Positions 16,088 through 25,481 of a stretch of 64,000 bases of DNA are shown here, in pieces. A program made the translations under genes and the position numbers. Source of the DNA: Streptosporangium amethystogenes (lineage in GTDB: Bacteria; Actinomycetota; Actinomycetes; Streptosporangiales; Streptosporangiaceae); the NCBI RefSeq assembly GCF_000721075.1, contig NZ_JOEQ01000037.1, positions 1 through 64,000 of the forward strand, read 5' to 3'. Under the pieces are notes generated by a model. That model did no database searches. It was not told the origin of the DNA and saw nothing but the letters and a program-made list of their open reading frames with translations. The first letter of the stretch is position 1; every line of letters begins with the position of its first letter.

Positions 16088-17515
16088 ATGGCAACCCCCG
16101 CAACCGTCGGCCCGCCGACGACCGCGTCCACCCGCCGCATGTGGTCGATCTTGGGTTTGGTGCTACTCGCCGACGCCCTCGACATGATCGACGCCACGGT
16201 CACCAACATCGCCGCGCCCACGATCACCGCCGAACTGCATGGCGGCGAGGGCCTGATCAAATGGCTCGGGTCGGCCTACATGCTCGCGATGGGCGTCCTG
16301 CTCGTGGTCGGCGGGCGACTGGGCGACAAGTACGGCCAGCGCAGGCTGTTCCTCATCGGCATGAGCGGCTTCACGATCGTCTCGGCCGTGGCCGGGCTCT
16401 CACCCGACCCGGCTCTGCTGATCCTCGCCCGCGGCGCGCAAGGCGCGTTCGGAGCGCTCTTGATCCCGCAAGGTATGGCGATCATGACAAAGACGTTCTC
16501 GCGTGACATGCTCACCAAGGCGTTCGCGTTGTTCGGGCCCCTGCTGGGACTCGCCTCGGTCGGCGGCCCGATCCTGGCCGGGTTCGTCATCGACGCCGAC
16601 ATCGCCGGCCTGTCGTGGCGCCCGATCTTCCTGGTCAACCTGCTGCTCGGCGGCCTCGGCCTGGTCCTGGCCGTCCGGCTGCTGCCGCACGACGACGGCG
16701 ACGCGTCCACCAGTGTGGACGGGGTGGGCTCAGGGTTGCTCGCCGCCACTATGTTCGGCCTGCTCCTGGGGCTGGTCGAGGGATCGAGCAACGGCTGGAC
16801 CGCCATCCCGATTCTCTCGATCGCGGCCGGCCTGTCGTTCTTCGCCGCCTTCGCCCGCCGCCAGAGCACCGCCACCGACCCGCTGCTCAAGCCATCCCTG
16901 CTGCGCAACCGCGGCTTCGGCTCCGGACTGCTCGTCGGACTGATCGTCTTCGCCGCCACCACCGGGCTGGTCTATGTCCTCTCTCTGTTCATGCAGCAAG
17001 GGCTGCACGCCTCGGCGCGAGACACCTCCCTGGGACTGCTGCCGATGACCGTCGGCATCATCGTGGCCGCGGGAGCATGCATGGCGCTGATCAAGAAGCT
17101 GGGCCGCACCCTCATCTTCCTCGGCCTGGCCGTCATCCTGATCGGCTGCGGCTGGCTGCTCGTCCTGGTCACAGCCTCCGGCACTGGCCTGAGCCTGTGG
17201 GCCCTCGCACCAGCTGTCTTCCTCACCGGCCTGGGGATGGGCGCATGTTACGGCACGATCTTCGACGTCGCGATCGGTGACATCGATCCCGACGAGGCCG
17301 GCAGTGCCAGCGGCTCCCTGTCGGCGATCCAGCAACTGGCGGCCGGTATCGGCTCGGCCGCCGTCACCTCGGTCTTCTTCCAGTCGGCCGGTTCCGGTTC
17401 CGGCTTCGGCCACGCCATGACGGCCAGCCTCATCGTCGTCATAGCCCTCACCGCCATCACCGTCCCTGCCGTGATGCTGATGCCCAGACGAGCACCGGAA
17501 GAACTCCAGCACTAA
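16088..17515 (+). CDS. DHA2-type MFS drug exporter
   Basis: About 475 residues from ATG 16088, which has GGAG seven bases upstream; longer frames read into the regulator region. About fourteen hydrophobic segments, with ALDMIDATVTNIAAPTI in TM1, GGRLGDKYGQRRLF (motif A) and LGLASVGGPILAGFV (motif C) mark the proton-driven drug/H+ antiporter family with 14 TMs. Controlled by the divergent TetR gene and followed 38 bp later by an SDR gene, probably in the same transcript. The substrate is unknown. Confidence 0.88.
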   Translation: MATPATVGPPTTASTRRMWSILGLVLLADALDMIDATVTNIAAPTITAELHGGEGLIKWLGSAYMLAMGVLLVVGGRLGDKYGQRRLFLIGMSGFTIVSAVAGLSPDPALLILARGAQGAFGALLIPQGMAIMTKTFSRDMLTKAFALFGPLLGLASVGGPILAGFVIDADIAGLSWRPIFLVNLLLGGLGLVLAVRLLPHDDGDASTSVDGVGSGLLAATMFGLLLGLVEGSSNGWTAIPILSIAAGLSFFAAFARRQSTATDPLLKPSLLRNRGFGSGLLVGLIVFAATTGLVYVLSLFMQQGLHASARDTSLGLLPMTVGIIVAAGACMALIKKLGRTLIFLGLAVILIGCGWLLVLVTASGTGLSLWALAPAVFLTGLGMGACYGTIFDVAIGDIDPDEAGSASGSLSAIQQLAAGIGSAAVTSVFFQSAGSGSGFGHAMTASLIVVIALTAITVPAVMLMPRRAPEELQH

Positions 17516-17553
17516 CGCAGACCCGACCAGCCATCAACGCAAGGAGCCGGACG

Positions 17554-18504
17554 ATGTCCTCCCTCCACAGCCCAGCCCCCTGGGACGTACGGCGCCTGCC
17601 GCACGCCGAGGGCAAGAACTTCCTCGTCACCGGAGGCAACGCGGGCATCGGGTACTTCGTCGCCGAACAACTTGCCGGCACCGGCGCCACCGTCATCCTC
17701 GCCAGCCGTGACCCCGCCAAGGCCGAAGCCGCGCAGGTCTCGATCCGCACCCGCGTCCCCGGCGCGCACGTCCGTCACATCCGCCTGGATCTGGCCGACC
17801 TCTCCTCGCTCAAAGCCTCCGCGGACGCCCTGAGACTGGACAGACTGGACGCGGTCGTCTGCAACGCCGGAGTGCTGCTCGACCAGCCGCCGCGGCGCGA
17901 GACCATGGACGGCAACGAGCTGATGTTCGCCACCAACCATCTGGGGCACTTCGCGCTGATCTGGTGGCTCGCCCCCCTGCTGACGGCCACACCCGCGAGC
18001 CGCGTCGTCACCACCGGCAGCTTCACGGCAAAGTCCGAGAGCCTGGATCTTGACGATCTCCAGAGCACGCGCGACTACCGGCCAAAGCGCACCTACGCAC
18101 GATCCAAACTCGCGCAGATGCTCTTCGGCTTCGAACTCGACCGCCGCCTGCGCGCCGCCGGCAGCACGACGCTGAGCGTGATCACCCACCCCGGCGGCGC
18201 ACTCGACTCCCTCACCCCTTCACGCCCGCCTGTCCACGTCCGAACCAGCGGCGAACGACTGCGCGGCCTGCCCGCCGGCCTCCTCTTGCAGAGCAAGGAG
18301 GCCGCCGCCTGGCCCGCCGTCCGGGCCGTCCTCGACCCGTCGGTGTGCGGTGGCCAGCTTTGGGGGCCTCGGGTATTCGGGATCCGCGGCCTGCCCACCC
18401 TCGAACCCATCCAAGGTCACCTGGCCGACACTGTACTCGCGGCGCGTCTGTGGACCGCCACCGCCAGCCTGACCGGCCTCGATCCAAGCCCGAACCTCAG
18501 GTAA
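17554..18504 (+). CDS. short-chain dehydrogenase/reductase (retinol-dehydrogenase-like)
   Basis: 316 residues with AAGGAG before the ATG. Rossmann motif VTGGNAGIGYFV near residue 25, NAG motif (VVCNAGVLL) near 108, catalytic Ser in VVTTGS and YxxxK as YARSK. Longer than minimal SDRs, like the RDH/WW-oxidoreductase group. Follows the MFS exporter at 38 bp, suggesting a TetR-controlled detoxification pair (inference). Confidence 0.88.
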   Translation: MSSLHSPAPWDVRRLPHAEGKNFLVTGGNAGIGYFVAEQLAGTGATVILASRDPAKAEAAQVSIRTRVPGAHVRHIRLDLADLSSLKASADALRLDRLDAVVCNAGVLLDQPPRRETMDGNELMFATNHLGHFALIWWLAPLLTATPASRVVTTGSFTAKSESLDLDDLQSTRDYRPKRTYARSKLAQMLFGFELDRRLRAAGSTTLSVITHPGGALDSLTPSRPPVHVRTSGERLRGLPAGLLLQSKEAAAWPAVRAVLDPSVCGGQLWGPRVFGIRGLPTLEPIQGHLADTVLAARLWTATASLTGLDPSPNLR

Positions 18505-18511
18505 GCCGACG

Positions 18512-18589
18512 ATGGCGGAGTTTCGCGCGGTGAACATCAAGCAGCCGGAATGGGTCAGCCGCCTGATGTCGGAGTACTTCCAGCCGTAA
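18512..18589 (+). CDS. 25-codon open frame, possible remnant
   Basis: ATG 18512 to TAA 18587-18589 encodes MAEFRAVNIKQPEWVSRLMS and five more residues. Codon choice is plausible, but there is no clear ribosome site and no family I recognise. It may be a fragment of a lost gene. Confidence 0.2.
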   Translation: MAEFRAVNIKQPEWVSRLMSEYFQP

Positions 18590-18721
18590 ACCTGCCCGCC
18601 TCACCCCATGACAGGTCATGAATGCGGCTGGAGTACTGATCGGACAGGCATGTCCGATCAACTGACCACCCGACCTGAGAGACACGCCCTGGCCCCGGCG
18701 ATGGGAACACGCTCCTGAGAA

Positions 18722-19330
18722 TCACCTCGCGCGAGAGCCGATCGTGATGGAGAGCCGTCCGCCCGCCTGGGCGGAGGCCAGTTCGGTCGCTTGGGCCGAG
18801 GTGGTGGCCAGCACGACGAGGGCGCCTCGCTCGGACTTCTCGTCCGGGGTGGCCAGAACCGTGACGTCCTCGGCCACGGTCGTCGCGGGGGTGGTGCCGT
18901 CCCACGTCGAGGTGGCGGCGGCGAGCACGTCCACCACGTCACCCGGCGAGAGCAGGCGTGCGGTCTCGGGGTCGGCGACGCGGACCGGGGTGGCGACCGT
19001 CCCGGGGCCGTGGGCGGCCAGCAGGCCGGGGCCGAGCAGGCGGACGTCGGTCAGCGGCTCCCCGCGTCGCGCGGGACCGGCCAGGATCTTTCCGGCGAAC
19101 GGCGTGCCGGGTCTCAGCGCGCCATCGGGGACCGTGCCGGGCCTCAGGGCCGCCGGTGTCAGGTCGGTCCCCTTCAGTACGCCGCCGGGGAGATCCCTGG
19201 CGGCGGTCAGGACGATCACCGAGGCGGTGTCCGGGCGTAGCGCCAGCACGGCGCATCCCATCGCCAGGGCGGCGACGAGGGCGGCGAGCAGGCGGTGACG
19301 GCGGCCGAGGAGGCGGCGCAGGGCGCGCAT
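18722..19330 (-). CDS. SAF-domain protein of the CpaB/RcpC type
   Basis: 202 residues. Start chosen at ATG 19330, which has GGAG six bases upstream; the frame stays open further but with poor composition. A basic N-terminus and one TM segment (LLAALVAALAMGCAVLAL) are followed by a SAF domain (ILTAARDLPGGVLKGTDL, AARRGEPLT-like loop). The C-terminal part resembles RcpC (VRVADPETARLLSPGDVVDV, VVLATTSAQATELASAQAGG). Such proteins are part of Flp/Tad pilus assembly at the membrane. No other tad genes are visible here. Confidence 0.8.
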   Translation of the reverse strand: MRALRRLLGRRHRLLAALVAALAMGCAVLALRPDTASVIVLTAARDLPGGVLKGTDLTPAALRPGTVPDGALRPGTPFAGKILAGPARRGEPLTDVRLLGPGLLAAHGPGTVATPVRVADPETARLLSPGDVVDVLAAATSTWDGTTPATTVAEDVTVLATPDEKSERGALVVLATTSAQATELASAQAGGRLSITIGSRAR

Positions 19331-19625
19331 GGCTGACTCCATGGATGGGAGCCGGGCGGCGCGGTGCCCGTGACGGGATGCCCACCGGGTGGCGGGACAG
19401 GGACGACTCCCGCTGGGGGGCGGGTTGGCGATCCCCGATGAAATCGGTGATCGCCGAGCTGATGTTTCCCGGGGTACGGGTTCGGTCTGGGAGGCCGAGG
19501 CTCTCCGGAACCCCGGAGAGCGATGATCATCAGGAGGCGGAGGCTCAGCGGCGAGGCGAAGGGGGAGCGGTGTCGTGGGCCGGGTGGTCCCCCTTGAGGA
19601 AGGACCTTCCCGGCAAGGCATGGGC

Positions 19626-20435
19626 TCAGCCGGGGAGGTCGAAGGGGAGCTTCAGGCCGTCCAGGGCGGTGGGGCAGGGGCAGGTGCGGTCTTCGGGGAG
19701 GGCGGCGACGACGTCGGTGATCAGGGAGCGCATCCGGGTGACGTTGGTGGCGAAGAAGGCGAGGACCTCCTCGTGGGTGACCCCCTCACCCGCCTCGACC
19801 CCGGCGTCGTGGTCGGTGACCAGTGAGATCGAGGTGTAGCAGAGGGTCAGCTCGCGGGCGAGGATGGCCTCGGGGAAGCCGGTCATGCCGACGATCGACC
19901 AGCCGTTGCCGCTGAACCAGCGGGACTCCGCGCGGGTCGAGAACCGCGGGCCCTGGATGACCACCAGGGTGCCGCCGTCGGACACCTCCCACTCCGAGGA
20001 TCGCGCGCTGGAGACCGCCGCCGCCCGGCCCGAGGGACAGTAGGGGTCGGCGAAGGCGACATGGACGACGCCGCCCTCGTCGTAGTAGGTCTGTACGCGG
20101 CCGGCGGTGCGGTCGATGAGCTGGTCGGGGACGACCAGGGCGCCGGGGCCGATCTCGGGGCGCAGCGAGCCGACCGCGCTGGGGGCGAGGACCTGGCGCA
20201 CGCCGAGGGAGCGCAGCGCCCACAGGTTCGCCCGGTAGGGGATGAGGTGCGGGGGGAAGCGGTGGTCGCGGCCGTGGCGGGGCAGGAACGCGACCGAGCG
20301 CGACCCGATGTGGCCGACGGTGACGACGTCGCTCGGCGGCCCGTACGGCGTGGTGATCTCGATCTCAGTGGCGTCGTCGAGCAGTGAGTAGAAGCCCGAG
20401 CCGCCGATGACTCCGATATCCGCGCGAGTAACCAT
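19626..20435 (-). CDS. mtnP: S-methyl-5'-thioadenosine phosphorylase / purine nucleoside phosphorylase family
   Basis: 269 residues, family-length. Phosphate-binding GGSGFY near the N-terminus, FLPRHGRDHRFPPHLIPYRAN, APSAVGSLRPEIGPG, and the purine-site signature with MTGFPEAILARELTLCYTS. MTNMPE in classical MTAP is MTGFPE here, as in many actinobacterial members. Cleaves methylthioadenosine (or a related nucleoside) with phosphate to salvage adenine and methylthioribose-1-phosphate; cytoplasmic. Nucleoside preference cannot be decided by eye. Confidence 0.85.
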   Translation of the reverse strand: MVTRADIGVIGGSGFYSLLDDATEIEITTPYGPPSDVVTVGHIGSRSVAFLPRHGRDHRFPPHLIPYRANLWALRSLGVRQVLAPSAVGSLRPEIGPGALVVPDQLIDRTAGRVQTYYDEGGVVHVAFADPYCPSGRAAAVSSARSSEWEVSDGGTLVVIQGPRFSTRAESRWFSGNGWSIVGMTGFPEAILARELTLCYTSISLVTDHDAGVEAGEGVTHEEVLAFFATNVTRMRSLITDVVAALPEDRTCPCPTALDGLKLPFDLPG

Positions 20436-20568
20436 GGCGCCGAGATTAGCGCCACGGCCGGATCCTTGAGGAGCCCGGGTGACGACCTGTGGATAACCGG
20501 CGCCACAGCTGGCTTCGAGGGGTGACCTGACACCCGCGGCCCTGAGACCCGGCGCGACGACCGACCGA

Positions 20569-20583
20569 CCGCCCGTCGGGCGG
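20569..20583 (-). terminator. GC hairpin downstream of the FmdB-family gene
   Basis: CCGCCCGTCGGGCGG can fold into a short GC stem with a 3-base loop. GGCTGAGCAGCC beside it can form another. They lie between the FmdB-family stop (20632) and the mtnP start, without a T-tract, so terminator activity is only a guess. Confidence 0.3.
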
Positions 20584-20631
20584 CTGAGCAGCCGGGGCGT
20601 TAGGCCGCTGGACCGCCGAACGGCCGGGAGG

Positions 20632-20970
20632 CTAGGACGCCGCGGGAGCCGGGCTGCTCGCCACCTTCGTCGGCTTGGCGTCGGACTTCGAGTCCGACGA
20701 GGTCGAGGGGGTCGAGGAGGCCGACGAGTCGGACGACTTCGACGAGCTGGACGAGTCCGAGGAACCCGACGAGCTCACCGTGCTGGACGAGGACGACCGG
20801 CTGTCGGTCCGGTAGAAGCCCGAACCCTTGAAGACGATGCCGACCGCGGAGAACACCTTGCGCAGGTCACCCGCGCAGCTCGGGCACTCGGTGAGAGCGT
20901 CGTCGGAGAACTTCTGGACGATTTCGAACTGGTGGTTACAGGCACTGCAGGCGTACTGGTAGGTGGGCAC
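20632..20970 (-). CDS. FmdB-family zinc ribbon protein
   Basis: 112 residues, GTG start just after GAGGAGGAG. The N-terminal zinc ribbon has paired Cys motifs (YACSACNHQFE and CPSCAGDL) followed by VFKGSGFYRTD, the FmdB/CxxC regulatory protein signature. The C-terminal half is a disordered Ser/Asp/Lys tail. Function is unknown in the family; the name derives from a formamidase operon regulator in Methylophilus. Confidence 0.9.
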   Translation of the reverse strand: MPTYQYACSACNHQFEIVQKFSDDALTECPSCAGDLRKVFSAVGIVFKGSGFYRTDSRSSSSSTVSSSGSSDSSSSSKSSDSSASSTPSTSSDSKSDAKPTKVASSPAPAAS

Positions 20971-21088
20971 GCGCTCCTCCTCGTGTGGTCCGCGCCGATT
21001 GGCACTCTAGTGGCGCGACTGCTAATGGTACGCAGCCGACAAGCTTAAACGCGAGTTGGCGTCTTCGCATTCCATAGGGAGATCTCGA

Positions 21089-22594
21089 TCAGACACCGCG
21101 CTCGCCGTACCAGCCCGCGAGTTTGCCCCTGCGGCTGATCGCCCGCATCCGGCGCTCGACGGTGTCCCGGCAGGCGGCGGTCGTCACCACCAGGAGCTGG
21201 TCCTCGACCTTGAGCCTGGTGGAGTCGGTGGGCACGAACGTACGGCCCTCCCTGACGATCAGCGTCACCTGGGCGTCCTTGGGCAGCCGCAGCTCGAAGA
21301 TCTCCACGCCCTGCAGCTTGGACGTCGGTGGCACCTTGACCTGGAGCAGGTTGGCGTTGAGCTCCTCCAGCGGCGCCGACTCGACCTCCAGGTCGAGCGC
21401 CTCGTCGGGGGTGGACAGCCCGAGGAATTTCGCCGCGAACGGCAGGGTCGGCCCCTGCAACAGTGTGTAGACGACGACGATCACGAAGACCTCGTTGAAC
21501 ACGAGCTTGGCCGTGCCGTTCTCGATGGAGGTGGCGGCCCAGGGGATGGTCGCGAGCACGATGGGCACCGCGCCGCGCAACCCGGCCCACGACAGGAAGG
21601 CCTGTTCCCGCCAGCTGAGCCTGGCGATGCCCGTCACGCGGGTCAGGAAGGCGGAAACCATGATCGACAGAGGGCGGGCCACCGCGACCAGGATCAGCCC
21701 GGCGACCAGGCCGGGTACGATCGCGGCCGGCATCTCCGAGGGGCTGACCAGTATCCCGAGCATGACGAACAGGCCGATTTGGGCCAGCCAGGCCACCCCC
21801 TCGGCGAAACCCCGCGAGGCCGCGCGGTGCGGCATCCGGGAGTTGCCCATGACCAGCGTTGCGAGATAGATCGCCAGGAAGCCGCTGCCGTGCAGCAGCG
21901 TGGCTCCCGCGTAGGCGACGAACGCCAGGGCCAGCACCGCGATGGGGTACAGGCCGGAGACGGGCAACGCGATGCGGCGCAGCGCGTAGATGCCGAGCGG
22001 GGCGACCGCCAGGCCGATGGCCGCGCCCACCACCAGCTCGAAGAGCACGTCGAACAGCGCGGTCCCGAGGCTGGGCGAGCTGGCGGCACTCAGCAGCATC
22101 ACCGCGATCACCGTGGGCGCGTCGTTGAAACCCGACTCGGCCTCCAGGATGCCCGCGAGGCGCGGCGGCAGCGGCAGACGGCGCAGCACGGAGAAGACGG
22201 CGGCGGCGTCGGTGGAGGCGAGGATCGCGCCGACCAGCAGCGCGGTCCGCCAGTCCAGGCCGAGGATCAGGTGCACCGAGACCGCGACGGCCGCGATGCT
22301 CACCCCCACGCCGACGGTGGCGAGCACCAGGGCGGTGGGAATGGCTCCCTTGACGTGGCTCCAGGTGGTGGTCAGGCCACCCTCGGCCAGGATGATCGCC
22401 AGTGCGATCATGCCTATCTGCTGCGCCAGCTCCGGGTTCTCGAACTGCAGCCCGAGCCCGGACTCGCCGAGGAGCACCCCGAAGCCGAGGAAGAGCAGGA
22501 GGCTGGGCAGTCCGCTCCAGTGGGCGACACGTACGGCGACGATGGCCGCGATGACGACTCCGGCACTGAGAAGCAGCCAGACGTCCACCCCCAT
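21089..22594 (-). CDS. CPA1-type potassium/proton antiporter with TrkA-C-like tail
   Basis: 501 residues from ATG 22594, which has GAGGGG six bases upstream. About twelve TM segments; the exchanger core has ILAEGGLTTTW, GAILASTDAAAVFSVLR and ILEAESGFNDAPTV (conserved Asp/Glu of Na+/H+ exchangers). The last ~130 residues form a cytoplasmic TrkA-C/RCK-like domain (GVEIFELRLPKDAQVTLIVR, DQLLVVTTAACRDTVERRMR). Expected to expel K+ (or Na+) against H+ across the cytoplasmic membrane. Monocistronic by context. Confidence 0.88.
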   Translation of the reverse strand: MGVDVWLLLSAGVVIAAIVAVRVAHWSGLPSLLLFLGFGVLLGESGLGLQFENPELAQQIGMIALAIILAEGGLTTTWSHVKGAIPTALVLATVGVGVSIAAVAVSVHLILGLDWRTALLVGAILASTDAAAVFSVLRRLPLPPRLAGILEAESGFNDAPTVIAVMLLSAASSPSLGTALFDVLFELVVGAAIGLAVAPLGIYALRRIALPVSGLYPIAVLALAFVAYAGATLLHGSGFLAIYLATLVMGNSRMPHRAASRGFAEGVAWLAQIGLFVMLGILVSPSEMPAAIVPGLVAGLILVAVARPLSIMVSAFLTRVTGIARLSWREQAFLSWAGLRGAVPIVLATIPWAATSIENGTAKLVFNEVFVIVVVYTLLQGPTLPFAAKFLGLSTPDEALDLEVESAPLEELNANLLQVKVPPTSKLQGVEIFELRLPKDAQVTLIVREGRTFVPTDSTRLKVEDQLLVVTTAACRDTVERRMRAISRRGKLAGWYGERGV

Positions 22595-22781
22595 CTGGTC
22601 CCCTCTCTGTCTCCGGGGACCATTGTGTCGCATTCGGAAGGGGCGTCACACACGCCCCACGCGCACAACGGGTCACGGCCCGGGTGCACACCGACCCGGG
22701 ACGGGCGGTGAATCCATCGCCGGTCGCGTGTTCACGATGGGGATTGCGGTGACTCACCGTGGTCGGGCCGGTCGGACGCCC

Positions 22782-23363
22782 TCAGCTGCCCGTGGTGCCC
22801 GTCCTGAAGATCCCCTCGGGTGTCGCCGCATAGCGGACCGTCAGGTCGTGCGGCTCGGCGGGCACGTCGTCGAGCAACTCGCCCTCGTGCAGCAGCGCCA
22901 CGGTCGGCACGTTCGGGCCGACCCTGGCCAGTGCCCGGTCGTAGGAGCCGCCGCCCCGCCCGAGCCGTACCCCGGTGGACCTGTCCACCGCCAGCGCGGG
23001 CACGATCACCAGTGCCGCGGTCCTGATCGCGTCGACGCCGCGCCGGGTGTCGACCGGTTCCATGATCCCGAAGCGGCCGGGGGCCAGGGTGTCCGGGCCG
23101 TCGTACACGGCCCAGTCGAGATCGTTGTCGTCGCGGAGCACGGGCAGGATCACGGTCGCGCCGTGCTTCCACAGGGCGAAGACCAGCCCGTGGGTCGCGG
23201 GCTCCGTCCCGATCGACCAGTAGCAGGCGACGAGCCCGGCCATCTGGACCCAGGGCCGGTCCAGCAGGGATTCCCTGATCTGTACGGAGGCCGCATGGCG
23301 CCGCTCATCGGGGATCGCGGCCCGCGCCGCTTCGATAGTGGCACGCAGCCTCAGCTTGTCCAC
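22782..23363 (-). CDS. 5-formyltetrahydrofolate cyclo-ligase
   Basis: 193 residues from GTG 23363, preceded by GGAGG; upstream frame is out of family. Hallmarks: LRLRATIEAARAAIPDERR, CYWSIGTEPATHGLV, PGRFGIMEP, and the C-terminal ATP/folate motif GVRLGRGGGSYDRAL. Converts 5-formyl-THF to 5,10-methenyl-THF using ATP in one-carbon metabolism. Starts only 25 bp from the divergent galU start. Confidence 0.92.
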   Translation of the reverse strand: MDKLRLRATIEAARAAIPDERRHAASVQIRESLLDRPWVQMAGLVACYWSIGTEPATHGLVFALWKHGATVILPVLRDDNDLDWAVYDGPDTLAPGRFGIMEPVDTRRGVDAIRTAALVIVPALAVDRSTGVRLGRGGGSYDRALARVGPNVPTVALLHEGELLDDVPAEPHDLTVRYAATPEGIFRTGTTGS

Positions 23364-23388
23364 GGGTCCCTCCACTATGGTTTTGGTT

Positions 23389-24288
23389 ATGGCCGACTTC
23401 GAAGCTGTGACGAAAGCCGTTGTCCCCGCGGCGGGTCTGGGCACCCGTTTTCTTCCGGCGACCAAGGCGACCCCCAAGGAGATGTTGCCGATCGTCGACA
23501 AGCCCGCCATCCAGTATGTCGTCGAGGAGGCGGTCTCCGCCGGACTGCTCGACGTCCTCATGGTCACCGGGAAGAACAAGCGTTCCATCGAGGACCACTT
23601 CGACCGGGCGGTCGAGCTTGAGGAGGCCCTGGAGGCCAAGGGCGACGACGAGCGCCTCTCCCAGGTACGCGAGCCCGCGGACCTGGCCACCATCCACTAC
23701 GTACGGCAGGGTACGCCGCGCGGCCTCGGCCACGCCGTCCTCTGCGCCAAGCAGCACGTGGGCGACAACCCCTTCGCGTGCCTGCTCGGTGACGATCTCA
23801 TCGACTACCGCGACGAGCTGCTCAAGCGCATGATCGAGGTGCGCGGCACGCACGGTGGCAGCGTCATCGCGCTGATGGAGGTCCCCAGGGAACAGGTCTC
23901 CCTGTACGGCTGCGCCGCCATCGTGCCCACCGACGAGGACGACGTGGTCAGGGTGACCGACCTGGTGGAGAAGCCGCCCGCGGACGAGGCCCCGTCCAAC
24001 TGGGCGATCATCGGCCGGTACGTGATCGACCCGGCCGTCTTCGAGGTCCTGGAGAACACCCCGCCGGGACGCGGCAACGAGATCCAGCTCACCGACGCCC
24101 TGCGTACCCTCGCCGGGCGTGGCAACGACCAGGGCGGCCCGGTACACGGAGTGCTGTTCCGAGGCCGCCGCTACGACACCGGCAACAAACTCGACTACCT
24201 GCGGACGGTGGTGCAGTTCGCCGCCGACCGCCCCGACCTGGCGCCGGAGTTCCTCCCCTGGCTCAAGGAGTTCCTGACCGAGCGATGA
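23389..24288 (+). CDS. galU: UTP-glucose-1-phosphate uridylyltransferase
   Basis: 299 residues from ATG 23389 (ATG 23377 would add four residues). Nucleotidyltransferase motif AVVPAAGLGTRFLPATKATP, then KEMLPIVDKPAIQYVVEEA, GLGHAVLCAK, LGDDLIDY and GRYVIDPAVFEVLE. Makes UDP-glucose for cell-wall and capsule glycans. The stop overlaps the next start (ATGA, 24285-24288), coupling it to the molybdopterin genes. No strong ribosome site precedes the ATG, so a leaderless or very short 5' leader is likely. Confidence 0.93.
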   Translation: MADFEAVTKAVVPAAGLGTRFLPATKATPKEMLPIVDKPAIQYVVEEAVSAGLLDVLMVTGKNKRSIEDHFDRAVELEEALEAKGDDERLSQVREPADLATIHYVRQGTPRGLGHAVLCAKQHVGDNPFACLLGDDLIDYRDELLKRMIEVRGTHGGSVIALMEVPREQVSLYGCAAIVPTDEDDVVRVTDLVEKPPADEAPSNWAIIGRYVIDPAVFEVLENTPPGRGNEIQLTDALRTLAGRGNDQGGPVHGVLFRGRRYDTGNKLDYLRTVVQFAADRPDLAPEFLPWLKEFLTER

Positions 24289-25481
24289 GCTTCATGAGAT
24301 CGGTAGACGACCACCTTTCCGACATCCTGCGTACGATCCGGGTCCTCGCTCCGCTGGAGGTGGAGCTGGAGCAGGCGCTGGGCACCACGCTGGCCGAGGA
24401 GGTCACGGCCCCGGTTCCGCTGCCGCCCTTCGACAACTCCGCGATGGACGGCTACGCCGTGCGGGCCGAGGACGTCGCCGACGCCCCGGTGACGCTCCCG
24501 GTGATCGACGACATCGCGGCGGGTGACGGCCGGGTGCAGGCCATCGGCCCCGGCATGGTCATGCGGATCATGACGGGGGCCCCGCTGCCCGCCGGGGCCG
24601 ACGCGGTGATCCCGGTCGAGTGGACCGACGGCGGCACGGCGCAGGTGATGATCAACCGTTCCGCGCCGCCGGGGAACGCCATCCGCAGGGCGGGAGAGGA
24701 CGTACGGGCCGGCGACGTCGTGCTGCCCGTGGGCACCCCGATCGGGCCCGCGCAGCTCGGGGTGCTGGCCGGGGTGGGCCGCCGCCGGGTGCTGGTGCGG
24801 CCCCGTCCGAGGGTGGTGGTGATATCCACCGGGGCCGAGCTGGTCGAGCCCGGCCTGCCCCTGGGCGACGGCCAGATCTGGGAGTCCAACAGCTTCGCCC
24901 TGATCGCCGCGGTCCGTGAGGCGGGTGGCGAGGGTTACCGGGCCGGGATCGTCGCCGACGACGCCGCGCGCTTCCTCGACCAGCTCGACGCGCAGCTGCT
25001 GCGGGCCGATCTGGTGATCACCAGCGGTGGTGTCTCGATGGGGGCGTACGAGCCGGTCAAGGAGGCGCTCGGGCCGCTCGGCACGGTCCGCTTCGATCGG
25101 GTCGCCATGCAGCCGGGCATGCCCCAGGGCTTCGGCGTGGTCGGTGAGGACCACATCCCGATCTTCACGCTGCCGGGCAACCCGGTGTCGTCGTTCGTGT
25201 CGTTCATGGTGTTCGTCCGGCCCGCGCTACGGAAGATGGGCGGTCTGGCCGCCGAGCCCACACCGACCGTGCGGGCGGTCACCACCGCTCCGCTCCGCTC
25301 GCCCGAGGGGAAGCGCTCCTACCTGCGCGGCGTGCTCGGCCCCGGCGGCACCGTCGACCCGGTGCGCAGGCAGGGTTCCCACCAACTCGCCGCGCTGGCC
25401 GCGGCCAACGCACTGATCGTGGTCCCCGAGGACGTCGTCGAGCTTCCCGAGGGCGCGAACGTGGAGGTCATCCCACTGTGA
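24285..25481 (+). CDS. glp: molybdopterin molybdenumtransferase (MoeA/gephyrin-like)
   Basis: 398 residues, family-length. Domains by order: N-terminal MoeA (PPFDNSAMDGYAVRAED), MoCF-binding domain (RVVVISTGAELVEPG, ITSGGVSMGAYEPVKEALG), and C-terminal domain IV. Inserts molybdate into adenylated molybdopterin. Overlaps galU by 4 bp upstream and moaC by 4 bp downstream, so galU-glp-moaC-mogA/moaB is one translationally coupled run. Confidence 0.92.
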   Translation: MSFMRSVDDHLSDILRTIRVLAPLEVELEQALGTTLAEEVTAPVPLPPFDNSAMDGYAVRAEDVADAPVTLPVIDDIAAGDGRVQAIGPGMVMRIMTGAPLPAGADAVIPVEWTDGGTAQVMINRSAPPGNAIRRAGEDVRAGDVVLPVGTPIGPAQLGVLAGVGRRRVLVRPRPRVVVISTGAELVEPGLPLGDGQIWESNSFALIAAVREAGGEGYRAGIVADDAARFLDQLDAQLLRADLVITSGGVSMGAYEPVKEALGPLGTVRFDRVAMQPGMPQGFGVVGEDHIPIFTLPGNPVSSFVSFMVFVRPALRKMGGLAAEPTPTVRAVTTAPLRSPEGKRSYLRGVLGPGGTVDPVRRQGSHQLAALAAANALIVVPEDVVELPEGANVEVIPL

